Part shown: piece after piece, positions 51,307 through 62,374 of the stretch
Layout of the letters: the number at the start of each line of letters is the position of its first letter
Numbering within the stretch: the first letter of the stretch is position 1
From: Nocardioides silvaticus
GTDB taxonomy: Bacteria; Actinomycetota; Actinomycetes; Propionibacteriales; Nocardioidaceae
Length of the DNA stretch: 64,000 nt
NCBI RefSeq assembly: GCF_003160695.1
Contig: NZ_QGDD01000001.1
Span: 620,001-684,000 of the forward strand
Direction: 5' to 3'
Notes under the pieces: model-generated
Told to the model about the DNA's origin: nothing
What the model saw: only the letters and a program-made list of their open reading frames with translations
Databases searched by the model: none
Program-made: the position numbers and the translations under genes

Positions 51307-52092
51307 TCAGAAGAACCTCACGTCGTCGATCGTCCCGTTCGCGACCAGGAACACGTACAGGTCGGCCACTGCGATGGAGACCAGCGAGTACCAGGCGTAC
51401 TTCGCGTGGGAGCCGTTCAGCCGTGAGACCCAGGTCCACAGGCGGTAGCGGACCGGATGCTTCGAGAAGTGCCGGAGCCGGCCGCCCACGACATGGCGGC
51501 ACGAGTGGCAGGAAAGGGTGTAGAGCCAGATCAACGCGGCGTTGACGAGGAGGATCACCGTGCCGAGGCCCATGTGGCCCCACTCGTGGTGCTCGTCGCG
51601 GAAGGCCAGGATCGCGTCGAAGGTGAGGATGAAGCCGAACAGCACGGCGACGTACCAGAAGTAGCGGTGCAGGTTCTGCAGGAGCAGCGGGAACCGGGTC
51701 TCGCCCGAGTACGAGCCGTGCGGCTCTGCGACCGCGCAGGCCGGCGGCGAGAACCAGAACGCCCGGTAGTAGGCCTTGCGGTAGTAGTAGCAGGTCATCC
51801 GGAAGCCCAGCGGGAAGACCAGGATGATCAGCGCTGCCGACAGCGGCCACCACTCGAACGGCTGCCCGAAGTCCGACGCACCCGAGACGCAGTCACCCAG
51901 GCACGGTGAGTAGAAGGGTGACAGGTACGGCGAGGCGTAGTAGTCCCTCCCCATGAAGGCGCGGATGGTCGCGTAGACGACGAACGCGCTGAACCCGAGG
52001 AACGTCCCCAGGGGCATCAGCCACCAACGGTCCGTGCGGAGCGTGCGCTCCTCGATCTCTGCTCGACCAGGCCCATGCACGCCAGTCGTCAC
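51307..52092 (-). CDS. sdhC: Succinate dehydrogenase membrane subunit (Sdh1-type, Rieske-like motif)
   Basis: A 261-residue membrane anchor with about five helices. The start is GTG 52092 with GGAGG 5 nt upstream; two further in-frame starts upstream are weaker. The protein is rich in Cys/His at membrane borders: C64 and C68 (PCLGDC), C119 and H125 (PPACAVAEPHG), and C205-H-S-C208-R-H210. The mycobacterial Sdh1 homologue is reported to hold a membrane-embedded Rieske-type [2Fe-2S] cluster; these Cys/His pairs are the obvious candidate ligands here, which is inference. It passes electrons to menaquinone. Confidence 0.85.
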   Translation of the reverse strand: MTTGVHGPGRAEIEERTLRTDRWWLMPLGTFLGFSAFVVYATIRAFMGRDYYASPYLSPFYSPCLGDCVSGASDFGQPFEWWPLSAALIILVFPLGFRMTCYYYRKAYYRAFWFSPPACAVAEPHGSYSGETRFPLLLQNLHRYFWYVAVLFGFILTFDAILAFRDEHHEWGHMGLGTVILLVNAALIWLYTLSCHSCRHVVGGRLRHFSKHPVRYRLWTWVSRLNGSHAKYAWYSLVSIAVADLYVFLVANGTIDDVRFF

Positions 52093-52154
52093 CTGTACCT
52101 CCGGTGTCACGCTCGGAACGGAACGAGCCCTGAGTCTGCACACTCGGCCGACTT

Positions 52155-52170
52155 TGTGAAAGGGGCCACA
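52155..52170 (+). promoter_or_regulatory. CRP/GlxR-like site 1
   Basis: TGTGAAAGGGGCCACA matches the CRP-family consensus TGTGA-N6-TCACA at 9 of 10 specified positions. It lies between the two divergent sdh operons, 62 bp upstream of the GTG at 52092. Confidence 0.6.
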
Positions 52171-52176
52171 CCGCCG

Positions 52177-52192
52177 TGTGAAATGAGCCACA
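52177..52192 (+). promoter_or_regulatory. CRP/GlxR-like site 2
   Basis: TGTGAAATGAGCCACA is a second 9-of-10 match, repeating site 1 with a 22-bp period, two helical turns. Two dimers would therefore bind the same DNA face. Confidence 0.6.
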
Positions 52193-52222
52193 TCAATGCG
52201 GTTGCGAGCGGAAGGCCCGAAA

Positions 52223-52241
52223 TCAGGTAAGGGACACCTAA
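52223..52241 (+). promoter_or_regulatory. IdeR/DtxR-like iron box
   Basis: TCAGGTAAGGGACACCTAA agrees with the 19-bp iron-box consensus TTAGGTTAGSCTAACCTAA at 14 positions. It is 64 bp upstream of the second sdhC start and would connect the Fe-S/heme enzyme to iron supply. Confidence 0.45.
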
Positions 52242-52305
52242 CCGGACCAAGGTCACACCGGGTCGGTTCTTCGAGGGGTCTCCCTGCGGGGTAGCGTGAT
52301 CATCT

Positions 52306-53019
52306 GTGGCAGACCCCGCAACGACCAGGCCCACCCTCGTCGAGGGAGCGAGGGCATCGCGCACCACGATCTCGCTGAAGCTCCTGATGGCCGTCAGCGG
52401 CCTCGCCTTCGTCGGCTTCGTGGTCGGGCACATGTACGGCAACCTCAAGGCCTTCTCGGGTCACGACGCCTTCAACGAGTACGCGCACCACCTGCGCGAG
52501 CTCGGCGAGCCCCTCCTCCCCCACATGGGGTTCATCTGGATCATGCGCGTCGGCCTGCTCGTCGCGCTCATCGTCCACGTCGCGGCCGCCGTCGAGCTGA
52601 CGCGCCGGGCCCGCCAGGCGCGGCCCGTGCAGTACGTCGTCAAGAAGCACACCGGCGCCATCCCGGCCAGCCGGCTGATGCGCTGGGGCGGGCTCACGCT
52701 CTTCCTCTTCATCGTCTGGCACCTTGTGAACTTCACCTTCGGCAAGGTCAACGTGCAGGGCGGCGAGACCGACGACCCCTACAACCTGCTCGTCGACACC
52801 TTCGACGTGTGGTGGATGACGCTGATCTACCTGGTCGCGATGGCCATGCTGGGCGCCCACCTGCACCACGGGGTCTGGAGCTCGATGCAGACCCTCGGTC
52901 TGACCGGCACCGCCGAGGCCCGCGCCCGGGTGAAGACGATCTCGTTCGCCATCGCGATCCTCATCGCCGGCGGCTTCTCACTCGTCCCGATCTTCGTCCT
53001 CGCCGGCGTTATCGACTGA
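52306..53019 (+). CDS. sdhC: Succinate dehydrogenase cytochrome b subunit (b558 family)
   Basis: A 237-residue di-heme-type membrane anchor with five helices: LLMAVSGLAFVGFVVGHMYG (H42), GFIWIMRVGLLVALIVHVAA, LFLFIVWHLVNFTFG, TLIYLVAMAMLGAHLHHGVW and SFAIAILIAGGFSLVPIFVL. Histidines in each of the first four helices are the expected heme ligands. This is the Bacillus/Corynebacterium-type single anchor. The GTG at 52306 has no ribosome site; TAGCGT ends 8 nt upstream, suggesting a leaderless mRNA. First gene of the second, plus-strand sdhCAB operon. Confidence 0.92.
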   Translation: MADPATTRPTLVEGARASRTTISLKLLMAVSGLAFVGFVVGHMYGNLKAFSGHDAFNEYAHHLRELGEPLLPHMGFIWIMRVGLLVALIVHVAAAVELTRRARQARPVQYVVKKHTGAIPASRLMRWGGLTLFLFIVWHLVNFTFGKVNVQGGETDDPYNLLVDTFDVWWMTLIYLVAMAMLGAHLHHGVWSSMQTLGLTGTAEARARVKTISFAIAILIAGGFSLVPIFVLAGVID

Positions 53020-53046
53020 TCAGCGGAAAAGCAGAGGACCACTGAC

Positions 53047-55073
<2,027 letters not shown>

Positions 55074-55077
<4 letters not shown>

Positions 55078-55832
55078 GCGACGGCAACATGAACCTGACC
55101 CTGAAGATCTGGCGTCAGGCCGGCTCGTCCGACAAGGGCGGCATCCACACCTACGAGGTGTCCGGGATCTCCCAGGACATGAGCTTCCTGGAGATGCTCG
55201 ACGTCCTCAACGAGCAGCTCAACGAGATGGGTGAGGAGCCGATCGCGTTCGACTCCGACTGTCGCGAGGGCATCTGCGGCATGTGCTCGCTGATGATCAA
55301 CGGCGAGGCCCACGGCCCGGAGGTCACCACGACCTGCCAGCTGCACATGCGCTCGTTCAAGGACGGCGACACGATCACGATCGAGCCGTGGCGCTCGGCC
55401 GCGTTCCCCGTCATCAAGGACCTCGTCGTGGACCGGTCGGCGTTCGACCGGATCATCCAGTCCGGTGGCTACATCTCGGCCAACACCGGCTCTGCGCCCG
55501 AGGCCAACTCGGTGCCGGTCCCCCGCGACAACGCCGTCCGCGCGTTCAACGTGGCGACCTGCATCAGCTGCGGTGCCTGCGTGGCGGCCTGCCCGAACGG
55601 CTCGGCCTCGCTGTTCCTCGGCGCCAAGATCACCCACCTCGGCGAGCTGCCCCAGGGCCAGCCGGAGCGGTGGAGCCGGGTCGTGGACATGACGGCGCAG
55701 CACGACCACGAGGGCTTCGGCGGCTGCACCAACATCGGCGAGTGCACGGCGGCCTGCCCCAAGGAGATCCCGCTGGACGTCATCAGCCAGCTCAACAAGG
55801 ACCTCCGCACCGCGATGCGGCACGGTCACTGA
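55074..55832 (+). CDS. sdhB: Succinate dehydrogenase/fumarate reductase iron-sulfur subunit (second complex)
   Basis: A 252-residue iron-sulfur subunit: [2Fe-2S] in [20 protein letters not shown] with a later Cys (TTTCQLH), then [12 protein letters not shown] and [12 protein letters not shown] for the other clusters. The start GTG 55074 overlaps the sdhA stop (GTGA) and has GGAG upstream; an ATG at 55089 is a weaker alternative. The last gene of the operon, overlapping the convergent TIGR03032-type gene by 7 bp. Confidence 0.94.
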
Positions 55833-56869
55833 GGCTGCGGCAGCACCCAGACGTCGTCGCTCTCCGCGTCGTCACCGAACGACGGGGAGCGAGCACCCGG
55901 CACGACCTGCACGTCGAAGATCTCCTCGACGGCGGTGGTGAGCTCGAGCGTCGCCACCGTCGTACCGGACGCGAGCTCGACCACGCCGACCCCGCACTTG
56001 AGACGGTCGTGGTACGGCGCCAGCGGGGTGCCGCCGAACGTGCTCGTCTCCCTGATCCGCGACAGCCCCACGAAGGCGAGACCACGGTGGATCGCCAGGC
56101 CTCGGGCGTACCCGGGGAAGGTCGCGACCACCGCCCGGTCACCAGTGCTCACGTCGACCGTCTCGAGGCGGCCCCAGCCCGAGTTGAGGACGTAGAGCCG
56201 ACCGTCGTGCCAACGCGGCGAGTGAGGCATCGCGAGGCCCGTGGTCACCGCCTCGCCACTGGCCACGTCGAGCACGGTGCCGGTCTCGTTGCGCCGCTCG
56301 CGCCAGCCGCCGGCGGTGTCGGACGCGGCCATCACCGTGACGAACGCCGGTGAGCCGTCCCGCAGCGCCAGGCCGTTGAGGTGGCAGCGGTCCTCGGGAG
56401 CCAGCCCGGAGATGAACGGCGGCCGCCAGCGTGGGACGAAGCTGTAGCGCTCGTCGAGCCCGGCCAGGCACGAGAACCGGGTGTTGACCACCCACAGGTC
56501 CGGCGCTCCGTCCGGGCCGGTCCCCCATGCGATCTCGTGGTTCGCGACGTTGCCGGTCACCCACGACGAGCGCGGTAGCCAGCACCGGTCGTGCCGGCCC
56601 GCCGGGGGCAGCGCCGGGGCGATCTCGGAGTGGTCGCGCAGCAGCCAGACCTGGTCCTTCCCCGCGACCGCCAGGCCGGGTCGGCCCAGTGCCATCCCCA
56701 TCGCCTTGTCGAAGCGGCGGAACGAGAAGGTCACCGCCTCGTCCGCCACTCCTACCGCGGCGACCTGGCCCGCCTGGTAGGTGGAGACCAGCAGCGCACA
56801 GTCGGCGGCTGTCAGCACCTCCGGGAGGCTGGTGCTGTGCTGGAACCGGACCTCCGTCGCCTCGGTCAC
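55826..56869 (-). CDS. TIGR03032/DUF4915-type propeller-like protein
   Basis: A 347-residue protein without a signal peptide that matches the TIGR03032 family by remembered motifs: [50 protein letters not shown] and [20 protein letters not shown]. The fold is probably a six-blade propeller; function unknown. The GTG at 56869 overlaps the stop of the upstream ELWxxDGT gene by 4 bp, so it is co-translated with a secreted repeat protein although itself apparently cytosolic. Confidence 0.72.
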   Translation of the reverse strand: MTEATEVRFQHSTSLPEVLTAADCALLVSTYQAGQVAAVGVADEAVTFSFRRFDKAMGMALGRPGLAVAGKDQVWLLRDHSEIAPALPPAGRHDRCWLPRSSWVTGNVANHEIAWGTGPDGAPDLWVVNTRFSCLAGLDERYSFVPRWRPPFISGLAPEDRCHLNGLALRDGSPAFVTVMAASDTAGGWRERRNETGTVLDVASGEAVTTGLAMPHSPRWHDGRLYVLNSGWGRLETVDVSTGDRAVVATFPGYARGLAIHRGLAFVGLSRIRETSTFGGTPLAPYHDRLKCGVGVVELASGTTVATLELTTAVEEIFDVQVVPGARSPSFGDDAESDDVWVLPQPQ

Positions 56870-58719
56870 CGCTTCTTCACGGTGAAGGTCCGCGTCAGGC
56901 TGTTCGAGGCACCTCCGCAGGAGTCGAAGGTGAACCGGGCACCGATGACGACCTTCCCGGTGCGCCGGAGGGTGCGCTTGGCTGCGCGAGTCAGCTCCAA
57001 CGTGAGGTAGAGGCGTACGACGTCCGAGCCGGTCACCTCGCGCTCGAGGCGCTTGATCCCGCCCTTGGCCGACGGTTCGACCTCGACCGTGCCGGAACCG
57101 GCGAAGTAGGCACGCACCCGTAGGGTCCCCTCGTCGTGGTCGAAGGAGTGCCGGCTCGACACCTGGAACGCTCCGCCCAGGTTGATGTCGGTCACCAGGC
57201 CGGTGCCGGCCTCCGTGCCGTCCGAGCGCCACAGCTCGGCGCCGTGGGCGCGGTCGTCGGCCCGGAAGTAGACCTCGTCATCGGATGCGGTCAGCTCGCG
57301 CGGGTTGGAGCCACCGTTGGCGGCGATGTCCTCGACCAGCGTCGTGCCTGCCGCGGTGCCGTCGGACTGCCAGAGCTCCTGGCCGTTCTGTCCGTCCCGG
57401 GCGACGAAGTACAAGTGCCCCCCGGCCTCGGTGAGGAGAGCAGGGCCGCTGCCGTAGTCGCCGGGCCGGATGTCCTTGACGAGTGCGGTGCCGGCCGTGG
57501 TGCCGTCCGACCTCCACAGCTCGGTGCCGTGGGTCTCGTCCGGGGCCGCGAAGTAGACGGCGTCGCCGACGACCTCGAGGTCGTAGAGCGGGTAGTCGTA
57601 CTCGTCGTAGTCCTCACCGGTCCAGGCGAAGTCCTTGACGAGGACGGTGCCGTCGGCGGTGCCGTCGGACAACCAGAGGTCACGACCGAAGCTCTCGTCC
57701 CGCACGGTGAAGAAGAGCTCGTCACCGGCTGCGGTCAGCGCCGAGGGCCGGGACGACCCACCACCGGGAACGATGTCCTCGACCAGGGTGGTGCCGTCCG
57801 CAGTGCCGTCCGACGTCCACAGCTCGCGGCCGTGCACGCCGTCCCGCGCCTGGAAGAACACGTCGTCGCCCGCTGCGACGAGGCTGTTCACATAGCTGCT
57901 GTAGGCGCCGGGCCGGATGTCCTTGACCAAGGTCGTGCCGCCGGCGGTGCCGTCGGTGCGCCAGAGCTCCTGTCCTCGCGTGCCGTCGTCGGCGGTGAAG
58001 AACAACGTGTCGCCCGCGGCCGTCAGGTTCGACGGGCCGTAGTCGTAGTAGCCAGAGCTGGTGTCGGTGCCGATGTCCTTGACCAGCACCGTGCCGCCGG
58101 CAGTGCCGTCGGAGGTCCACAGCTCGGTGCCGTGCTCCTCGTCGGCAGCGGTGAAGAACAGCGTGTTGCCCAGCGCCGTGAGGTTGCGGAGCCTGCTGCC
58201 GTACTCGCCGTCGTCCGCGGCGAAGCGCTTGACCCGCACGGTGCCGGACTTGGTGCCGTCCGACCGCCACAGCTCGGCGCGCCGTCCGGTGTCGACGGCG
58301 AAGAAGAGGGCGTCGCCGACCGCGACCAGGTCGTGACGACCCTCGTCGTAGTACTCCCCGTTGCTGAAGCGCTTGAGGAGGACCGTCCCTGCTTCGGTGC
58401 CGTCCGACCGCCAGAGGGCGTTGCCGTCGGCGTCGTAGGCGGTGAAGAAGAGGGTCCCGTCGACGTCGGTCAGGTTCCTCGGCTCGCTGCCGGGGGTCGT
58501 CGCGCCGTCGCACTCCACCAGAGCGGCGGCCGAGGCCCGCGCCGGGGAGGCGGACGCGGCGAGAACCGGTGACGCGATGCCGCCCGCCCCCGCCACGGCG
58601 ACAGCGGTGGCTGCCGCTGTCGCTGCTCGTCGGGCCCGCGCGCGTCGCCGCAGCGCCTTCGCCCGGGCGACCCGGGACCGGACCGCTCTCTCCCGCTCAC
58701 TGCGCTGGCGTCGACTCAT
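56866..58719 (-). CDS. Secreted ELWxxDGT repeat protein, copy A
   Basis: A 617-residue secreted protein. A long Arg-rich n-region (MSRRQRSERERAVRSRVARA) precedes a hydrophobic signal core to about residue 56. Nine ELWxxDGT units follow (for example ELWRSDGTKSGT, ELWTSDGTADGT, ELWQSDGTAAGT) spaced about 45-55 residues, each with L.ALGNTLFFTA-like strands, so a beta-propeller is likely. A C-terminal beta domain ends LTRAAKRTLRRTGKVVIGAR and TFTVKKR. GGAGG precedes the ATG. Paralogue of the next gene; coupled to the TIGR03032-type gene. Confidence 0.85.
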   Translation of the reverse strand: MSRRQRSERERAVRSRVARAKALRRRARARRAATAAATAVAVAGAGGIASPVLAASASPARASAAALVECDGATTPGSEPRNLTDVDGTLFFTAYDADGNALWRSDGTEAGTVLLKRFSNGEYYDEGRHDLVAVGDALFFAVDTGRRAELWRSDGTKSGTVRVKRFAADDGEYGSRLRNLTALGNTLFFTAADEEHGTELWTSDGTAGGTVLVKDIGTDTSSGYYDYGPSNLTAAGDTLFFTADDGTRGQELWRTDGTAGGTTLVKDIRPGAYSSYVNSLVAAGDDVFFQARDGVHGRELWTSDGTADGTTLVEDIVPGGGSSRPSALTAAGDELFFTVRDESFGRDLWLSDGTADGTVLVKDFAWTGEDYDEYDYPLYDLEVVGDAVYFAAPDETHGTELWRSDGTTAGTALVKDIRPGDYGSGPALLTEAGGHLYFVARDGQNGQELWQSDGTAAGTTLVEDIAANGGSNPRELTASDDEVYFRADDRAHGAELWRSDGTEAGTGLVTDINLGGAFQVSSRHSFDHDEGTLRVRAYFAGSGTVEVEPSAKGGIKRLEREVTGSDVVRLYLTLELTRAAKRTLRRTGKVVIGARFTFDSCGGASNSLTRTFTVKKR

Positions 58720-58811
58720 CGGCGGACCTCCATCGGTCTCTGGGTGAGCGCTGAGTATGGCTCACTGACCGTACGACGTCCGGCAATCGCGATCGGTTGC
58801 GCGCGGGTCGT

Positions 58812-60653
58812 CTATTTCTTCACGGTGAAGGTCCGGGTCGCGGTGCTCGTGCCACCACCGCACGAGGTGAACGTGAAGGTCGCTCCGACCACGACCTTCC
58901 CGGTCCGGCGCAGGGTGCGCTTGGCCGCCCTGGTCAGGTCGAGGGTGAGTCGTTGTCGGACGGCGCCGGTGCCGCTGAGGTCGTGCATCGACGCCGTGAC
59001 CCCACCGCTGCCGGACGGGGCGACCTCGAGCGTGCCGGAGGAGTCGGACGAAGCCCGGACCCGCACCGCGTCCAGGGTCGGGGTGGCTGTCGCGTCCCTC
59101 GCCACCGAGAAGGCGCCGCCCCGGTTCAGGTCGAGGGTCAGGACGGTCCCGGCCTCGGAGCCGTCCGACATCCACAGCTCGCTGCCGTGGGCGCGCTCCG
59201 TGGCGCGGAAGAACAGCCCGTCGCCCGACACGGTCAGCTCGTCGGGGTCGGACGAGCGGCCCTTCGCGTTGATGTTCCTCACCAGGAAGGTGCCGGCCCC
59301 GGTGCCGTCGGTCCGCCACAGCTCCCGACCGGTGACGCCGTCGCGGGCCACGAAGTACACCGTGCCGGCCAGCTCGACGAAGGAGCTCGGGAAGGCACTC
59401 TCCTCTCCGGGGAACAGGTCCTCGACCAGGACGGTGCCGGCAGCGGTGCCGTCGGAGGTCCACAGCTCGTTGCCGTGGTCCGCGTCCGGTCCGCCGAACA
59501 CCACGCCGTCCCCGAACGCCGCCATCGCGTAGAGGCCGGACTCGTCGTCATCGCCGGTCGCGAGCTCCTTGACCAGCACCGTCCCCTCCGTCGTGCCGTC
59601 CGAGACCCAGAGGTCGCGGTCCGTGCCTCCGTCGACCGCGGAGAAGAAGAGTCGATCGCCCGTGGCGGTGAGCGCAGCGGGGTGAGCGGACTTCTTGCCG
59701 GGCCGGACGTCCTCGACCAGCGTGGTGCCCGCCGCGGTCCCGTCCGAGCGCCACAGCTCCCGGCCATGGGCGCCGTCGTCGGCGGTGAGGAAGAGCGTGT
59801 CGCCGACCGCGGTCAGGTCGCGGGGATAGCTGCCGTCGGACTGCGGCCGGATGTTCTCGACGATGGTCGTGCCGGCGGTGGTGCCGTCGGAGCGCCACAG
59901 CTCGAGCCCCCGTTTGCCGTCGTCGGCCACGAAGAACAGCGCGTCGCCGACCGGCGTCAGGTAGCTCGGCCCGTAGTCGTAGTAGCTCTCGCGGCCCCCG
60001 GGGAGGACGTCCTTCACCAGCACGGTGCCGGCCGACGTGCCGTCCGAGCTCCAGAGCGTGTCGCCGTGCTTCTCGTCGGACGTCGTGAAGAAGAGGGCGT
60101 CGCCCACTGCGGTGAAGTCGTCGAGGGACGTGCCACGCCACTCCCCGGTGAACCGCTTCACGCGCTCGGTGCCGGCCGGCGTGCCGTCCGTGCGCCACAG
60201 CTCGTCGCGCAGGCCGGCCTCGACCCGGAAGAACACCGCGTCGCCGACCGCGGCGAGGACCTGCGGCTCGTCCCCGTAGTAGCGGCCCGTCTCCATCAGC
60301 TTGAGCCGGACCGTCCCCGCCTCGCTCCCGTCGGTGCGCCAGAGGCTGGTGCCCTCCGTGTCGGTCGCCGCGAAGTAGAGGGTGCCGTCGACGTCGGTCA
60401 GGTGGCGCGGGTGGCTGCCTGGCGTCGTGGCCCCCTCGCAGTGTCCGGGCACGGCGGCAGCGGAGGACCGGGTCAGGGCCGCGGCGGCAGGAGCGCCTGC
60501 GGGGAGGGCGAGCGCCCCCGCGCCCGTCACGGCGACGGCCGTGACAGCGGCCGTTGCCGCTCGGCGGGCTCGCGCGTGGCGCCGCAGCGCCTTCGCCCGG
60601 GCGACCCGCGATCGGGTCGTCCTCTTCCGGTCGGTGCGCTGGCGTCGGCTCAT
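58812..60653 (-). CDS. Secreted ELWxxDGT repeat protein, copy B
   Basis: A 613-residue paralogue of copy A with the same layout: Arg-rich start (MSRRQRTDRKRTTRSRVARA), signal core, nine ELWxxDGT-type units (SLWRTDGSEAGT to ELWMSDGSEAGT) and the same C-terminal domain (LTRAAKRTLRRTGKVVVGAT, TRTFTVKK). The start ATG 60653 has GGAGG 7 nt upstream; a longer in-frame start adds 15 residues without a site. TAAGAT at 60706-60701 could be its -10. Ninety-two bp separate the two copies, with a small GTGAGC/GCTCAC inverted repeat. Confidence 0.85.
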   Translation of the reverse strand: MSRRQRTDRKRTTRSRVARAKALRRHARARRAATAAVTAVAVTGAGALALPAGAPAAAALTRSSAAAVPGHCEGATTPGSHPRHLTDVDGTLYFAATDTEGTSLWRTDGSEAGTVRLKLMETGRYYGDEPQVLAAVGDAVFFRVEAGLRDELWRTDGTPAGTERVKRFTGEWRGTSLDDFTAVGDALFFTTSDEKHGDTLWSSDGTSAGTVLVKDVLPGGRESYYDYGPSYLTPVGDALFFVADDGKRGLELWRSDGTTAGTTIVENIRPQSDGSYPRDLTAVGDTLFLTADDGAHGRELWRSDGTAAGTTLVEDVRPGKKSAHPAALTATGDRLFFSAVDGGTDRDLWVSDGTTEGTVLVKELATGDDDESGLYAMAAFGDGVVFGGPDADHGNELWTSDGTAAGTVLVEDLFPGEESAFPSSFVELAGTVYFVARDGVTGRELWRTDGTGAGTFLVRNINAKGRSSDPDELTVSGDGLFFRATERAHGSELWMSDGSEAGTVLTLDLNRGGAFSVARDATATPTLDAVRVRASSDSSGTLEVAPSGSGGVTASMHDLSGTGAVRQRLTLDLTRAAKRTLRRTGKVVVGATFTFTSCGGGTSTATRTFTVKK

Positions 60654-60755
60654 GGCCGTACCTCCGTCGATCCCGTGAGCGGCCGGGGTGCCGTCCACTG
60701 ATCTTAGAGACGCACGCCGCTGCGACTCGGTTGCACCGGCTCCGGAGCGGGCGGG

Positions 60756-61823
60756 TCAGCGGCCCCCTCGGCGGAGAAGGGCCACGAGGGCGAGCGTGGC
60801 CGCGCTCCCGGCCGCGAACGGTACGGCTGCGCGGGAGGCCGGCGACTCGTTCTCGCGATCGGCCTCCAACCGCTCCCGCCACGGCAACGGCGGTGAGGGC
60901 GGCCCCTCCACCGGCGCCGCGCCCTCGGGGCGGAGCGCCCGGGAGGTCGGGTGCACGTAGGCCCACGCCGCGGCGTACATGACGACCCGCGAGAAGTAGT
61001 TGATCCAGACCACGAGGATCAGGGCGATGCCGAAGGCCTGGAACGCCGGGGAGTTCGCCGTCGACTGCAGCAGCAGCTGCGAGACCTGCTTGAGGACCTC
61101 GAACCCGATGGCGCCGAGGAGCGCGCCCGACCAGAGCGCTCGCGCGGGCAGCTCCGGGTCGGCCAGGACCTTGAAGAACGCGAAGAACAGCAGTGCGTTG
61201 GCGGCCAGGCCGACGACGACGGCGATGACCCCGAGCAGCCAACCGAACCCGGAGCCGAGGCCCATCCACTCGAGGATCTCCTCCGAGAGCCCGCGGACGA
61301 CACCGGAGACGCCGACGGCCACCATGAGGATGAGGCCGAGCGTGGCGAGTCCGACCAGGTCGCGGATCTTGCCGACCACGAAGCTCGGCTGCTCCCGCTC
61401 GGGGAGCTCGAACATGACGATCAGCGCGTCCCGCATGCTCGACAGCCAGCCGAGACCGGAGTAGAGCACGACCACGATGCCGACGGACAGGATGCCGGGC
61501 GCGGAGTCGCGGATGTCGCGCAGCGAGATCTGCCCCTCGCCCTCGCCGACCAATCCGGGCAGGACCGAGTTGATCGCGTCGACGAGATCGCTCTCGGCGC
61601 CGTCGTACACCCGGGCGACGAAGCCGATGATCGCGAACGCCAGGGCGAGGATCGGGAAGAACGAGATGAAGGCGAAGTAGGTGACCGCACCGGCCTGGAT
61701 GTTGCCCTTGACGTTGCCGTAGTGCTCGACGGTGCGGACGGCCTGGTCCAGCAGCGGGCGGTGCTCGCGCGCGTCCGCGACGCGCCGCTTGACCTTGTCG
61801 ACGATGGCCGGCACCCGGATCAC
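60756..61823 (-). CDS. YihY/BrkB family membrane protein
   Basis: A 355-residue inner-membrane protein with six helices. Signature segments are AVTYFAFISFFPILALAFAI near the start, YSGLGWLSSMRDALIVMFEL, and LILVVWINYFSRVVMYAAAW. The C-terminal ~70 residues are hydrophilic, then end in another hydrophobic stretch (AAVPFAAGSAATLALVALLR), which is extra to the family. The family was once called RNase BN; that activity belongs to a different protein. Function unresolved; transport or envelope roles are proposed. Confidence 0.9.
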   Translation of the reverse strand: MIRVPAIVDKVKRRVADAREHRPLLDQAVRTVEHYGNVKGNIQAGAVTYFAFISFFPILALAFAIIGFVARVYDGAESDLVDAINSVLPGLVGEGEGQISLRDIRDSAPGILSVGIVVVLYSGLGWLSSMRDALIVMFELPEREQPSFVVGKIRDLVGLATLGLILMVAVGVSGVVRGLSEEILEWMGLGSGFGWLLGVIAVVVGLAANALLFFAFFKVLADPELPARALWSGALLGAIGFEVLKQVSQLLLQSTANSPAFQAFGIALILVVWINYFSRVVMYAAAWAYVHPTSRALRPEGAAPVEGPPSPPLPWRERLEADRENESPASRAAVPFAAGSAATLALVALLRRGGR

Positions 61824-61857
61824 CCCGTCCGGGTCGGGTCGTGGAGCTCAGGGCGGC

Positions 61858-62370
61858 TCAGGAGCTCCTGAGCGGGAAGGTGCGGCTCGACTGCCAGCCG
61901 AGCTCGCCCGCGTGGACGTAGAGATGGAAGTCCTCGACGTCGAACGAGCACTCGAAGCCGGCCAGGTCGTCGAACGCCCGGTCGAGCTCCTCGTCCCCGA
62001 GATGGTGCGCCACGGTCACGTGCGGGTGGTAGGGAAACTCCAGGTCGAGGCCCAAGGGGCCGGAACGTACGTCGGCAGCGAGCTGCTCGCACTGGGAGAT
62101 CCCTTCCGCTAGGCCGATGAACACCACCGGCGAGACGGGCCGGAAGGTACCCGTTCCGCGCAGGTGCACGCAGAACGAGTCGTGCAGCTGCGCCGCGCGC
62201 TCCAGGTGCGCCTCGATCTCGGAGAGGTCGTCGTCGACCTCGAGGGGCGGGATCAGCGTGATGTGGCTCGGCACCCCGTCGGCGGTGGGGTCGCCGATCG
62301 CCGCGCGATAGTCCTGGAGCTGGGTCGCCCACGGCTCGGGGATCGCGATCGCGACGCCGATGGTCGGCAC
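61858..62370 (-). CDS. 2'-5' RNA ligase/phosphodiesterase-like protein (2H family)
   Basis: A 170-residue protein of the 2H phosphoesterase superfamily, with both catalytic HxT motifs: H36-I-T38 (SHITLIPPL) and H117-V-T119 (PHVTVAHH). Spacing and length fit LigT/CPDase-like enzymes that act on 2'-5' or 2',3'-cyclic RNA ends. It starts 4 bp after the trpS stop, so probably co-transcribed, and is followed by the BrkB gene. Whether it ligates or hydrolyses cannot be told from sequence. Confidence 0.88.
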   Translation of the reverse strand: MPTIGVAIAIPEPWATQLQDYRAAIGDPTADGVPSHITLIPPLEVDDDLSEIEAHLERAAQLHDSFCVHLRGTGTFRPVSPVVFIGLAEGISQCEQLAADVRSGPLGLDLEFPYHPHVTVAHHLGDEELDRAFDDLAGFECSFDVEDFHLYVHAGELGWQSSRTFPLRSS

Positions 62371-62374
62371 GCCG

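Noticed and set aside
60756..61823. BrkB/YihY gene considered as ribonuclease BN
   Set aside because: The historical RNase BN label was wrongly attached to this membrane family; no nuclease motif is present.
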